A stretch of 64,000 nt of DNA from Odiellus spinosus (Eukaryota > Arthropoda > Arachnida > Opiliones > Phalangiidae): NCBI GenBank assembly GCA_963920705.1, contig OY987232.1, forward strand, positions 2,542,001-2,606,000. Reading direction: 5' to 3'. A program made the translations under genes and the position numbers. A model generated the notes under the pieces. The model saw only the letters and a list, made by a program, of their open reading frames with translations, did not search any database and was not told where the DNA came from. Positions 27,811 to 41,314 of this stretch are shown here, piece after piece (within the stretch, counting starts at the first letter, position 1; the number at the start of each line of letters is the position of its first letter).

Positions 27811-30564
27811 CTCTACTTGGAAAATTTGTGAATCTATACTTTTAAAATTTGTGAATCTATCCTTATGAAATTTGTGAATCTATACTTGGGAGATTTGTGA
27901 GTCTATACTTGGGAAATTTGTGGATCTATACTTAGGGAATTTGTGAATCTACACTTGGGAAATTTGTGAATTTATACTTGGGAAATTTGTGAATTTATAC
28001 TTGGGAAATTTGTGAATCTATATTTGGAAAATTTGTGAATCTATACTTAGGGAATTTGTGAATCTACACTTGGGAAATTTGTGAATTTATACTTGGGAAA
28101 TTTGTGCATCTATACTTGGGAAATTTGTGGATCTATACTTGGGAAATTTGTGAATCTATACTTGGAAAATTTGTGAGTCTATACTTGGGAAATTTGTGAA
28201 TCTATATTTGGAAAATTTGTGAATCTATATTTGGGAAATTTGTGAATCTATACTTGGGAAATTTGTGGATCTATACTTGGGAAATTTGTGGATCTATACT
28301 AGGGAAATTTGTGGATCTATACTTAGGGAATTTGTGAATCTATACTTGGAGAATTTGTGAATCTTTACTTGGGAAATTTGTGAATCTATACTTGGGAAAT
28401 TTGTGAATTTATACTTGGGAAATTTGTGCATCTATACTTGGGAAATTTGGATCTATACTTGGGAAATTTGTGGATCTATACTTGGGAAATTTGTGGATCT
28501 ATACTTGGGAAATTTGTGGATCTATACTTGGGAAATTTGTGGATTTATACTTAGGGAATTTGTGAATCTATACTTGGAAAATTTGTGAATCTATACTTGG
28601 AAAATTTGTGAATCTATACTTGGAAAATTTGTGAATCTATACTTGGAAAATTTGTGAATATATACTAGGAAAATTTATGAATCTATACTTGGTAAATTTT
28701 GAATCTATACTTGGAAAATTTGTGAATCTATACTTGGGAAATTTATGAATCTATACTAGGAAAATTTGTGAATCTATACTTGGGAAATTTGTGGATCTAT
28801 ACTTCGGAAATTTGTGGATCTATACTTGGGAAATTTGTGGATCTATACTTAGGGAATTTGTGAATCTACACTTGGGAAATTTGTGAATTTATACTTGGGA
28901 AATTTGTGCATCTATACTTGGGAAATTTGTGGATCTATACTTGGGAAATTTGTGGATCTATACTTGGGAAATTTGTGGATCTATACTTGGGAAATTTGTG
29001 GATCTATACTTGGGAAATTTGTGGATCTATACTTAGGGAATTTGTGAATCTATACTTGGGGAATTTGTGAATCTATACTTGGGAAATTTGTGAATCTATA
29101 CTTGGGAAATTTTTGAATTTATATTTGGGAAATTTGTGCATCTATACTTGGGAAATTTGTGCATCTATACTTGGGAAATTTGTGGATCTATACTTGGGAA
29201 ATTTGTGGATCTATACTTGGGAAATTTGTGGATTTATACTTGGAAAATTTGTGAATCTATACTTGGAAAATTTGTGAATATATACTAGGAAAATTTGTGA
29301 ATCTATACTAGGAAAATTTGTGAATCTATACTAGGAAAATTTTGAATCTATACTTGGAAAATTTGTGAATCTATACTTGGGAAATTTATGAATCTATACT
29401 AGTAAAATTTATGAATCTATACTAGTAAAATTTGTGAATCTATACTTGGGAAATTTGTGGATCTATACTAGGGAAATTTGTAGATCTATACTTGGGAAAT
29501 TTTGTGGATCTATACTTGGGAAATTTGTGGTTCTATACTTGGGAAATTTGTGGATCTCTACTTGGAAAATTTGTGAATCTATACTTTTAAAATTTGTGAA
29601 TCTATCCTTATGAAATTTGTGAATCTATACTTGGGAGATTTGTGAGTCTATACTTGGGAAATTTGTGGATCTACACTTGGGAAATTTGTGAATTTATACT
29701 TGGGAAATTTGTGAATCTATATTTGGAAAATTTGTGAATCTATACTTAGGGAATTTGTGAATCTACACTTGGGAAATTTGTGAATTTATACTTGGGAAAT
29801 TTGTGGATCTATACTTGGGAAATTTGTGAATCTATACTTGGAAAATTTGTTAATCTATACTTGGGAAATTTGTGAGTCTATACTTGGGAAATTTGTGAAT
29901 CTATATTTGGGAAATTTGTGGATCTATACTAGGGAAATTTGTGGATCTATACTTAGGGAATTTGTGAATCTATACTTGGAGAATTTGTGAATCTTTACTT
30001 GGGAAATTTGTGAATCTATACTTGGGAAATTTGTGAATTTATACTTGGGAAATTTGTGCATCTATACTTGGGAAATTTGGATCTATACTTGGGAAATTTG
30101 TGGATCTATACTTGGGAAATTTGTGTATCTATACTTGGGAAATTTGTGGATCTATACTTGGGAAATTTGTGGATTTATACTTAGGGAATTTGTGAATCTA
30201 TACTTGGAAAATTTGTGAATCTATACTTGGAAAATTTGTGAATCTATACTTGGAAAATTTGTGAATCTATACTTGGAAAATTTGTGAATATATACTAGGA
30301 AAATTTATGAATCTATACTTGGTAAATCTTGAATCTATACTTGGAAAATTTGTGAATCTATACTTGGGAAATTTATGAATCTATACTAGGAAAATTTGTG
30401 AATCTATACTTGGGAAATTTGTGGATCTATACTTGGGAAATTTGTGGATCTATACTTGGGAAATTTGTGGATCTATACTTAGGGAATTTGTGAATCTACA
30501 CTTGGGAAATTTGTGAATTTATACTTGGGAAATTTGTGCATCTATACTTGGGAAATTTGTGGAT
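27811..30564 (+). repeat. 2,754-bp tandem duplication, copy D2
   Basis: This is the second copy of the D unit. The join near 27,785-27,811 switches from GTGCATCTATAC to GTGGATCTCTAC exactly as expected for a direct duplication junction. At 30,565 the sequence continues with base-4-G units where the start of D2 has CTCTACTTGGAAAA, which sets the right edge. Confidence 0.92.
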
Positions 30565-33500
30565 CTATACTTGGGAAATTTGTGGATCTATACTTGGGAA
30601 ATTTGTGGATCTATACTTGGGAAATTTGTGGATCTATACTTGGGAAATTTGTGGATCTATACTTAGGGAATTTGTGAATCTATACTTGGGGAATTTGTGA
30701 ATCTATACTTGGGAAATTTGTGAATCTATACTTGGGAAATTTTTGAATTTATATTTGGGAAATTTGTGCATCTATACTTGGGAAATTTGTGGATCTATAC
30801 TTGGGAAATTTGTGGATTTATACTTAGGGAATTTGTGAATCTATACTTGGAAAATTTGTGAATCTATACTTGGAAAATTTGTGAATATATACTAGGAAAA
30901 TTTGTGAATCTATACTAGGAAAATTTGTGAATCTATACTAGGAAAATTTTGAATCTATACTTGGAAAATTTGTGAATCTATACTTGGGAAATTTATGAAT
31001 CTATACTAGTAAAATTTATGAATCTATACTAGTAAAATTTGTGAATCTATACTTGGGAAATTTGTGGATCTATACTAGGGAAATTTGTAGATCTATACTT
31101 GGGAAATTTGTGGATCTATACTTGGGAAATTTTGTGGATCTATACTTGGGAAATTTGTGTATCTATACTTGGGAAATTTGTGGATCTCTACTTGGAAAAT
31201 TTGTGAATTTATCCTTATGAAATTTGTGAATCTATACTTGGGAGATTTGTGGATTTATACTTAGGGAATTTGTGAATCTATACTTGGAAAATTTGTGGAT
31301 CTATACTTGGAAAATTTGTGAATCTATACTTGGGAAATTTGTGGATCTATACTTGGGAAATTTGTGGATTTATACTTAGGGAATTTGTGAATCTATACTT
31401 GGAAAATTTGTGAATCTATACTTGGAAAATTTGTGAATCTATACTTGGAAAATTTGTGAATCTATACTTGGAAAATTTGTGAATATATACTAGGAAAATT
31501 TATGAATCTATACTTGGTAAATTTTGAATCTATACTTGGAAAATTTGTGAATCTATACTTGGGAAATTTATGAATCTATACTAGGAAAATTTGTGAATCT
31601 ATACTTGGGAAATTTGTGGATCTATACTTGGGAAATTTGTGGATCTATACTTGGGAAATTTGTGGATCTATACTTAGGGAATTTGTGAATCTACACTTGG
31701 GAAATTTGTGAATTTATACTTGGGAAATTTGTGCATCTATACTTGGGAAATTTGTGGATCTATACTTGGGAAATTTGTGGATCTATACTTGGGAAATTTG
31801 TGGATCTATACTTGGGAAATTTGTGGATCTATACTTGGGAAATTTGTGGATCTATACTTAGGGAATTTGTGAATCTATACTTGGGGAATTTGTGAATCTA
31901 TACTTGGGAAATTTGTGAATCTATACTTGGGAAATTTTTGAATTTATATTTGGGAAATTTGTGCATCTATACTTGGGAAATTTGTGGATCTATACTTGGG
32001 AAATTTGTGGATCTATACTTGGGAAATTTGTGGATTTATACTTAGGGAATTTGTGAATCTATACTTGGAAAATTTGTGAATCTATACTTGGAAAATTTGT
32101 GAATATATACTAGGAAAATTTGTGAATCTATACTAGGAAAATTTGTGAATCTATACTAGGAAAATTTTGAATCTATACTTGGAAAATTTGTGAATCTATA
32201 CTTGGGAAATTTATGAATCTATACTAGTAAAATTTATGAATCTATACTAGTAAAATTTGTGAATCTATACTTGGGAAATTTGTGGATCTATACTAGGGAA
32301 ATTTGTAGATCTATACTTGGGAAATTTGTGGATCTATACTTGGGAAATTTTGTGGATCTATACTTGGGAAATTTGTGGATCTATACTTGGGAAATTTGTG
32401 GATCTCTACTTGGAAAATTTGTGAATCTATACTTTTAAAATTTGTGAATCTATCCTTATGAAATTTGTGAATCTATACTTGGGAGATTTGTGAGTCTATA
32501 CTTGGGAAATTTGTGGATCTATACTTAAGGAATTTGTGAATCTACACTTGGGAAATTTGTGAATTTATACTTGGGAAATTTGTGAATCTATATTTGGAAA
32601 ATTTGTGAATCTATACTTGGGAAATTTGTCGATCTATACTTGGGAAATTTGTGGATCTATACTTAGGGAATTTGTGAATCTACACTTGGGAAATTTGTGA
32701 ATTTATACTTGGGAAATTTGTGCATCTATACTTGGGAAATTTGTGGATCTATACTTGGGAAATTTGTGAATCTATACTTGGAAAATTTGTTAATCTATAC
32801 TTGGGAAATTTGTGAGTCTATACTTGGGAAATTTGTGAATCTATATTTGGAAAATTTGTGAATCTATATTTGGGAAATTTGTGAATCTATACTTGGGAAA
32901 TTTGTGGATCTATACTTGGGAAATTTGTGGATCTATACTTAGGGAATTTGTGAATCTATACTTGGGAAATTTGTGAATCTATACTTGGGAAATTTGTGAA
33001 TTTATACTTGGGAAATTTGTGCATCTATACTTGGGAATTTTGTGGATCTATACTTGGAAAATAGTTGATCTATACTTGGGAAATTTGTGGATCTATACTT
33101 GGGAAATTTGTGGATCTATACTTTGGAAATTTGTGGATTTATACTTAGGGAATTTGTGAATCTATACTTGGAAAATTTGTGAATCTATACTTGGAAAATT
33201 TGCGAATCTATACTTGGAAAATTTGTGAATCTATACTTGGAAAATTTTTGAATATATACTAGGAAAATTTGTGAATCTATACTTGGTAAATTTTGAACCT
33301 ATACTTGGAAAATTTGTGAATCTATACTTGGGAAATTTATGAATCTATACTAGGAAAATTTGTGAATCTATACTTGGGAAATTTGTGGATCTATACTTGG
33401 GAAATTTGTGGATTTATACTTAGGGAATTTGTGAATCTATACTTGGAAAATTTGTGAATCTATACTTGGAAAATTTTTGAATCTGTACTTGGAAAATTTG

Positions 33501-34032
33501 TGAATATATACTAGGAAAATTTGTGAATCTATACTAGGAAAATTTTGAATCTATACTTGGAAAATTTGTGAATCTATACTTGGGAAATTTGTGAATCTAT
33601 ACTTGGGAAATTTTTGAATTTATATTTGGGAAATTTGTGCATCTATACTTGGGAAATTTGTGGATCTATACTTGGGAAATTTGTGGATCTATACTTGGGA
33701 AATTTGTGGATTTATACTTAGGGAATTTGTGAATCTATACTTGGAAAATTTGTGAATATATACTAGGAAAATTTGTGAATCTATACTAGGAAAATTTGTG
33801 AATCTATACTAGGAAAATTTTGAATCTATACTTGGAAAATTTGTGAATCTATACTTGGGAAATTTATGAATCTATACTAGTAAAATTTATGAATCTATAC
33901 TAGTAAAATTTGTGAATCTATACTTGGGAAATTTGTGGATCTATACTAGGGAAATTTGTAGATCTATACTTGGGAAATTTGTGGATCTATACTTGGGAAA
34001 TTTTGTGGATCTATACTTGGGAAATTTGTGGA

Positions 34033-34790
34033 TCTATACTTGGGAAATTTGTGGATCTCTACTTGGAAAATTTGTGAATCTATACTTTTAAAATTTGTGA
34101 ATTTATCCTTATGAAATTTGTGAATCTATACTTGGGAGATTTGTGGATTTATACTTAGGGAATTTGTGAATCTATACTTGGAAAATTTGTGGATCTATAC
34201 TTGGAAAATTTGTGAATCTATACTTGGGAAATTTGTGGATCTATACTTGGGAAATTTGTGGATTTATACTTAGGGAATTTGTGAATCTATACTTGGAAAA
34301 TTTGTGAATCTATACTTGGAAAATTTGTGAATCTATACTTGGAAAATTTGTGAATCTAAACTTGGAAAATTTGTGAATATATACTAGGAAAATTTATGAA
34401 TCTATACTTGGTAAATTTTGAATCTATACTTGGAAAATTTGTGAATCTATACTTGGGAAATTTATGAATCTATACTAGGAAAATTTGTGAATCTATACTT
34501 GGGAAATTTGTGGATCTATACTTGGGAAATTTGTGGATCTATACTTGGGAAATTTGTGGATCTATACTTAGGGAATTTGTGAATCTACACTTGGGAAATT
34601 TGTGAATTTATACTTGGGAAATTTGTGCATCTATACTTGGGAAATTTGTGGATCTATACTTGGGAAATTTGTGGATCTATACTTGGGAAATTTGTGGATC
34701 TATACTTGGGAAATTTGTGGATCTATACTTGGGATATTTGTGGATCTATACTTAGGGAATTTGTGAATCTATACTTGGGGAATTTGTGGA
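34033..34790 (+). repeat. 758-bp tandem duplication, copy P1
   Basis: P1 and P2 share every variant in order, including the rare AATCTAAACTTGG (34358 and 35116). The 758-bp period is 33 units less one base, because each copy carries a single 22-bp AAATTTTGAATC unit. P1 alone has GGGATATTTG near 34,733. A third copy of the core (AATCTAAAC at 36289) lies 1,173 bp beyond P2 and has one more 23-bp unit near 36,400. Confidence 0.88.
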
Positions 34791-35548
34791 TCTATACTTG
34801 GGAAATTTGTGGATCTCTACTTGGAAAATTTGTGAATCTATACTTTTAAAATTTGTGAATTTATCCTTATGAAATTTGTGAATCTATACTTGGGAGATTT
34901 GTGGATTTATACTTAGGGAATTTGTGAATCTATACTTGGAAAATTTGTGGATCTATACTTGGAAAATTTGTGAATCTATACTTGGGAAATTTGTGGATCT
35001 ATACTTGGGAAATTTGTGGATTTATACTTAGGGAATTTGTGAATCTATACTTGGAAAATTTGTGAATCTATACTTGGAAAATTTGTGAATCTATACTTGG
35101 AAAATTTGTGAATCTAAACTTGGAAAATTTGTGAATATATACTAGGAAAATTTATGAATCTATACTTGGTAAATTTTGAATCTATACTTGGAAAATTTGT
35201 GAATCTATACTTGGGAAATTTATGAATCTATACTAGGAAAATTTGTGAATCTATACTTGGGAAATTTGTGGATCTATACTTGGGAAATTTGTGGATCTAT
35301 ACTTGGGAAATTTGTGGATCTATACTTAGGGAATTTGTGAATCTACACTTGGGAAATTTGTGAATTTATACTTGGGAAATTTGTGCATCTATACTTGGGA
35401 AATTTGTGGATCTATACTTGGGAAATTTGTGGATCTATACTTGGGAAATTTGTGGATCTATACTTGGGAAATTTGTGGATCTATACTTGGGAAATTTGTG
35501 GATCTATACTTAGGGAATTTGTGAATCTATACTTGGGGAATTTGTGAA
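34791..35548 (+). repeat. 758-bp tandem duplication, copy P2
   Basis: This is the tandem partner of 34,033-34,790 at a constant offset of 758. It ends where GTGAATC replaces the GTGGATC that forms the P1/P2 junction. Confidence 0.88.
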
Positions 35549-37561
35549 TCTATACTTGGGAAATTTGTGAATCTATACTTGGGAAATTTTTGAATTTATA
35601 TTTGGGAAATTTGTGCATCTATACTTGGGAAATTTGTGGATCTATACTTGGGAAATTTGTGGATCTATACTTGGGAAATTTGTGGATTTATACTTAGGGA
35701 ATTTGTGAATCTATACTTGGAAAATTTGTGAATCTATACTTGGAAAATTTGTGAATATATACTAGGAAAATTTGTGAATCTATACTAGGAAAATTTGTGA
35801 ATCTATACTAGGAAAATTTATGAATCTATACTAGTAAAATTTGTGAATCTATACTTGGGAAATTTGTGGATCTATACTAGGGAAATTTGTAGATCTATAC
35901 TTGGGAAATTTGTGGATCTATACTTGGGAAATTTTGTGGATCTATACTTGGGAAATTTGTGGATCTATACTTGGGAAATTTGTGGATCTCTACTTGGAAA
36001 ATTTGTGAATCTATACTTTTAAAATTTGTGAATTTATCCTTATGAAATTTGTGAATCTATACTTGGGAGATTTGTGGATTTATACTTAGGGAATTTGTGA
36101 ATCTATACTTGGAAAATTTGTGGATCTATACTTGGAAAATTTGTGAATCTATACTTGGGAAATTTGTGGATCTATACTTGGGAAATTTGTGGATTTATAC
36201 TTAGGGAATTTGTGAATCTATACTTGGAAAATTTGTGAATCTATACTTGGAAAATTTGTGAATCTATACTTGGAAAATTTGTGAATCTAAACTTGGAAAA
36301 TTTGTGAATATATACTAGGAAAATTTATGAATCTATACTTGGTAAATTTTGAATCTATACTTGGAAAATTTGTGAATCTATACTTGGGAAATTTGTGAAT
36401 CTATACTTGGGAAATTTATGAATCTATACTAGGAAAATTTGTGAATCTATACTTGGGAAATTTGTGGATCTATACTTGGGAAATTTGTGGATCTATACTT
36501 GGGAAATTTGTGGATCTATACTTAGGGAATTTGTGAATCTACACTTGGGAAATTTGTGAATTTATACTTGGGAAATTTGTGCATCTATACTTGGGAAATT
36601 TGTGGATCTATACTTGGGAAATTTGTGGATCTATACTTGGGAAATTTGTGGATCTATACTTGGGAAATTTGTGGATCTATACTTGGGAAATTTGTGGATC
36701 TATACTTAGGGAATTTGTGAATCTATACTTGGGGAATTTGTGAATCTATACTTGGGAAATTTGTGAATCTATACTTGGGAAATTTTTGAATTTATATTTG
36801 GGAAATTTGTGCATCTATACTTGGGAAATTTGTGGATCTATACTTGGGAAATTTGTGGATCTATACTTGGGAAATTTGTGGATTTATACTTAGGGAATTT
36901 GTGAATCTATACTTGGAAAATTTGTGAATCTATACTTGGAAAATTTGTGAATATATACTAGGAAAATTTGTGAATCTATACTAGGAAAATTTGTGAATCT
37001 ATACTAGGAAAATTTTGAATCTATACTTGGAAAATTTGTGAATCTATACTTGGGAAATTTATGAATCTATACTAGTAAAATTTATGAATCTATACTAGTA
37101 AAATTTGTGAATCTATACTTGGGAAATTTGTGGATCTATACTAGGGAAATTTGTAGATCTATACTTGGGAAATTTGTGGATCTATACTTGGGAAATTTTG
37201 TGGATCTATACTTGGGAAATTTGTGGATCTATACTTGGGAAATTTGTGGATCTCTACTTGGAAAATTTGTGAATCTATACTTTTAAAATTTGTGAATCTA
37301 TCCTTATGAAATTTGTGAATCTATACTTGGGAGATTTGTGAGTCTATACTTGGGAAATTTGTGGATCTATACTTAAGGAATTTGTGAATCTACACTTGGG
37401 AAATTTGTGAATTTATACTTGGGAAATTTGTGAATCTATATTTGGAAAATTTGTGAATCTATACTTGGGAAATTTGTCGATCTATACTTGGGAAATTTGT
37501 GGATCTATACTTAGGGAATTTGTGAATCTACACTTGGGAAATTTGTGAATTTATACTTGGG

Positions 37562-40485
37562 AAATTTGTGAATCTATACTTGGGAAATTTGTGAATCTAT
37601 ACTTGGGAAATTTTTGAATTTATATTTGGGAAATTTGTGCATCTATACTTGGGAAATTTTAGGATCTATACTTGGGAAATTTGTGGATCTATACTTGGGA
37701 AATTTGTGGATTTATACTTAGGGAATTTGTGAATCTATACTTGGAAAATTTGTGAATCTATACTTGGAAAATTTGTGAATATATACTAGGAAAATTTGTG
37801 GATCTATACTAGGGAAATTTGTAGATCTATACTTGGGAAATTTGTGGATCTATACTTGGGAAATTTTGTGGATCTATACTTGGGAAATTTGTGGATCTAT
37901 ACTTGGGAAATTTGTGGATCTCTACTTGGAAAATTTGTGAATCTATACTTTTAAAATATGTGAATCTATCCTTATGAAATTTGTGAATCTATACTTGGGA
38001 GATTTGTGAGTTTATACTTGGGAAATTTGTTAATCTATACTTGGGAAATTTGTGAATCTATACTTGGAAAATTTGAGAATCTATCCTTATGAAATTTGTG
38101 AATCTATACTTGGGAAATTTGTGAGTCTATACTTGGGAAATTTGTGAATCTATATTTGGAAAATTTGTGAATCTATATTTGGGAAATTTGTGAATCTATA
38201 CTTGGGAAATTTGTGAATCTATACTTGGGAAATTTGTGGATCTATACTTGGGAAATTTGTGGATCTATACTAGGGAAATTTGTGGATCTATACTTAGGGA
38301 ATTTGTGAATCTATACGTGGAGAATTTGTGAATTTTTACTTGGGAAATTTGTGAATCTATACTTGGGAAATTTGTGAATTTATACTTGGGAAATTTGTGC
38401 ATCTATACTTGGGAAATTTGGATCTATACTTGGGAAATTTGTGGATCTATACTTGGGAAATTTGTGGATCTATACTTGGGAAATTTGTGGATCTATACTT
38501 GGGAAATTTGTGGATTTATACTTAGGGAATTTGTGAATCTATACTTGGAAAATTTGTGAATCTATACTTGGAAAATTTGTGAATCTATACTTGGAAAATT
38601 TGTGAATCTATACTTGGAAAATTTGTGAATCTATACTTGGAAAATTTGTGAATATATACTAGGAAAATTTATGAATCTATACTTGGTAAATTTTGAATCT
38701 ATACTTGGAAAATTTGTGAATCTATACTTGGGAAATTTATGAATCTATACTAGGAAAATTTGTGAATCTATACTTGGGAAATTTGTGGATCTATACTTGG
38801 GAAATTTGTGGATCTATACTTGGGAAATTTGTGGATCTATACTTTCGAAATTTGTGGATCTATACTTAGGGAATTTGTGAATCTACACTTGGGAAATTTG
38901 TGAATTTATACTTGGGAAATTTGTGCATCTATACTTGGGAAATTTTTGATCTATACTTGGGAAATTTGTGGATCTATACTTGGGAAATTTGTGGATCTAT
39001 ACTTGGGAAATTTGTGGATTTATACTTAGGGAATTTGTGAATCTATACTTGGAAAATTTGTGAATCTATACTTGGAAAATTTGTGAATCTATACTTGGAA
39101 AATTTGTGAATCTATACTTGGAAAATTTGTGAATATATACTAGGAAAATTTATGAATCTATACTTGGTAAATTTTGAATCTATACTTGGAAAATTTGTGA
39201 ATCTATACTTGGGAAATTTATGAATCTATACTAGGAAAATTTGTGAATCTATACTTGGGAAATTTGTGGATCTATACTTGGGAAATTTGTGGATCTATAC
39301 TTGGGAAATTTGTGGATCTATACTTTCGAAATTTGTGGATCTATACTTAGGGAATTTGTGAATCTACACTTGGGAAATTTGTGAATTTATACTTGGGAAA
39401 TTTGTGCATCTATACTTGGGAAATTTTTGATCTATACTTGGGAAATTTGTGGATCTATACTTGGGAAATTTGTGGATCTATACTTGGGAAATTTGTGGAT
39501 ATATACTTGGGAAATTTGTGGATCTATACTTAGGGAATTTGTGAATCTATACTTGGGGAATTTGTGAATCTATACTTGGGAAATTTGTGAATCTATACTT
39601 GGGAAATTTTTGAATTTATATTTGGGGAATTTGTGCATCTATACTTGGGAAATTTGTGGATCTATACTTGGGAAATTTGTGGATCTATACTTGGGAAATT
39701 TGTGGATTTATACTTGGGAAATTTGTGGATTTATACTTAGGGAATTTGTGAATCTATACTTGGAAAATTTGTGAATCTATACTTGGAAAATTTGTGAATC
39801 TATACTTGGAAAATTTGTGAATATATACTAGGAAAATTTGTGAATCTATACTAGGAAAATTTGTGAATCTATACTAGGAAAATTTTGAATCTATACTTGG
39901 AAAATTTGTGAATCTATACTTGGGAAATTTATGAATCTATACTAGTAAAATTTATGAATCTATACTAGTAAAATTTGTGAATCTATACTTGGGAAATTTG
40001 TGGATCTATACTAGGGAAATTTGTAGATCTATACTTGGGAAATTTGTGGATCTATACTTGGGAAATTTTGTGGATCTATACTTGGGAAATTTGTGGATCT
40101 ATACTTGGGAAATTTGTGGATCTCTACTTGGAAAATTTGTGAATCTATACTTTTAAAATTTGTGAATCTATCCTTATGAAATTTGTGAATCTATACTTGG
40201 GAGATTTGTGAGTCTATACTTGGGAAATTTGTGGATCTATACTTAGGGAATTTGTGAATCTACACTTGGGAAATTTGTGAATTTATACTTGGGAAATTTG
40301 TGAATTTATACTTGGGAAATTTGTGAATCTATATTTGGAAAATTTGTGAATCTATACTTAGGGAATTTGTGAATCTACACTTGGGAAATTTGTGAATTTA
40401 TACTTGGGAAATTTGTGCATCTATACTTGGGAAATTTGTGGATCTATACTTGGGAAATTTGTGAATCTATACTTGGAAAATTTGT
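37562..40485 (+). repeat. Displaced copy (C) of the 19.6-25.4 kb material
   Basis: Copy C matches copy A at an offset of 17,820 and copy B at a constant 15,065 from about 22,797 to 25,419. Its left part matches 19.63-19.87 kb at an offset of 17,934 through the rare AAATTTTAGGATC (37654). The change to 17,820 shows that C lacks 114 bp, about five units, present near 19.87-19.98 kb. It shares the CpG-bearing TACGTGG (38316) and TTTCGAAATTT (38846, 39327) and the three-unit version seen in B. It diverges at 40,486, where GTTAATC replaces GTGAGTC. It therefore combines a left end present only beside A with a detail shared only with B. Confidence 0.88.
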
Positions 40486-41314
40486 TAATCTATACTTGGG
40501 AAATTTGTGAGTCTATACTTGGGAAATTTGTGAATCTATATTTGGAAAATTTGTGAATCTATATTTGGGAAATTTGTGAATCTATACTTGGGAAATTTGT
40601 GGATCTATACTTGGGAAATTTGTAGATCTATACTTGGGAAATTTGTGGATCTATACTTGGGAAATTTTGTGGATCTATACTTGGGAAATTTGTGGATCTA
40701 TACTTGGGAAATTTGTGGATCTCTACTTGGAAAATTTGTGAATCTATACTTTTACAATTTGTGAATCTATCCTTATGAAATTTGTGAATCTATACTTGGC
40801 AAATTTGTGAGTCTATACTTGGGAAATTTGTTAATCTATACTTGGGAAATTTGTGAATCTATACTTGGGAAATTTGTGGATCTATACTTAGGGAATTTGT
40901 GCATCTATACTTGGAAAATTTGTGAATCTATACTTGGAAAATTTGTGAATATATACTAGGAAAATTTGTGAATCTATACTAGGAAAATTTTGAATCTATA
41001 CTTGGAAAATTTGTGAATCTATACTTGGGAAATTTATGAATCTATACTAGGAAAATTTGTGAATCTATACTTGGGAAATTTGTGGATCTATACTTGGGAA
41101 ATTTGTAGATCTATACTTGGGAAATTTGTGGATCTATACTTTTAAAATTTGTGAATCTATCCTTATGAAATTTGTGAATCTATACTTGGGAAATTTGTGA
41201 GTCTATACTTGGGAAATTTGTTAATCTATACTTGGGAAATTTGTGAATCTATACTTGGGAAATTTGTGGATCTATACTTGGGAAATTTGTGGATCTATAC
41301 TTGGGAAATTTGTG
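40486..41314 (+). repeat. Satellite stretch, partly repeated at 44.9-45.5 kb
   Basis: TTAGGGAATTTG followed by GTGCATCTATACTTGGAAAA at ~40,900 is an unusual order. It recurs at ~45,110, an offset of 4,210, together with the following GTGAATATATAC, AAAATTTTGAATC and CTTTTAAAA units. One copy has the private TTTTACAATTTG near 40,751. Confidence 0.75.

Larger units (their letters stand above)
30565..37561 (+). repeat. Satellite subdomain 4 with nested duplications
   Basis: A GAATTTATCCTTATG / GGGAGATTTGTGGATTTATAC signature occurs at about 31.21, 34.10, 34.86 and 36.03 kb, so four related blocks are present. The outer parts align at an offset of 4,825-4,848 bp. The rare TTAAGG and GTCGATC units at 32527 and 32630 match 37375 and 37478, and a 23-bp unit near 36,400 explains the offset change. 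A private CCTATAC unit and an AAATAGTTGATC unit near 33,065-33,300 are not seen in the other blocks. Confidence 0.78.
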
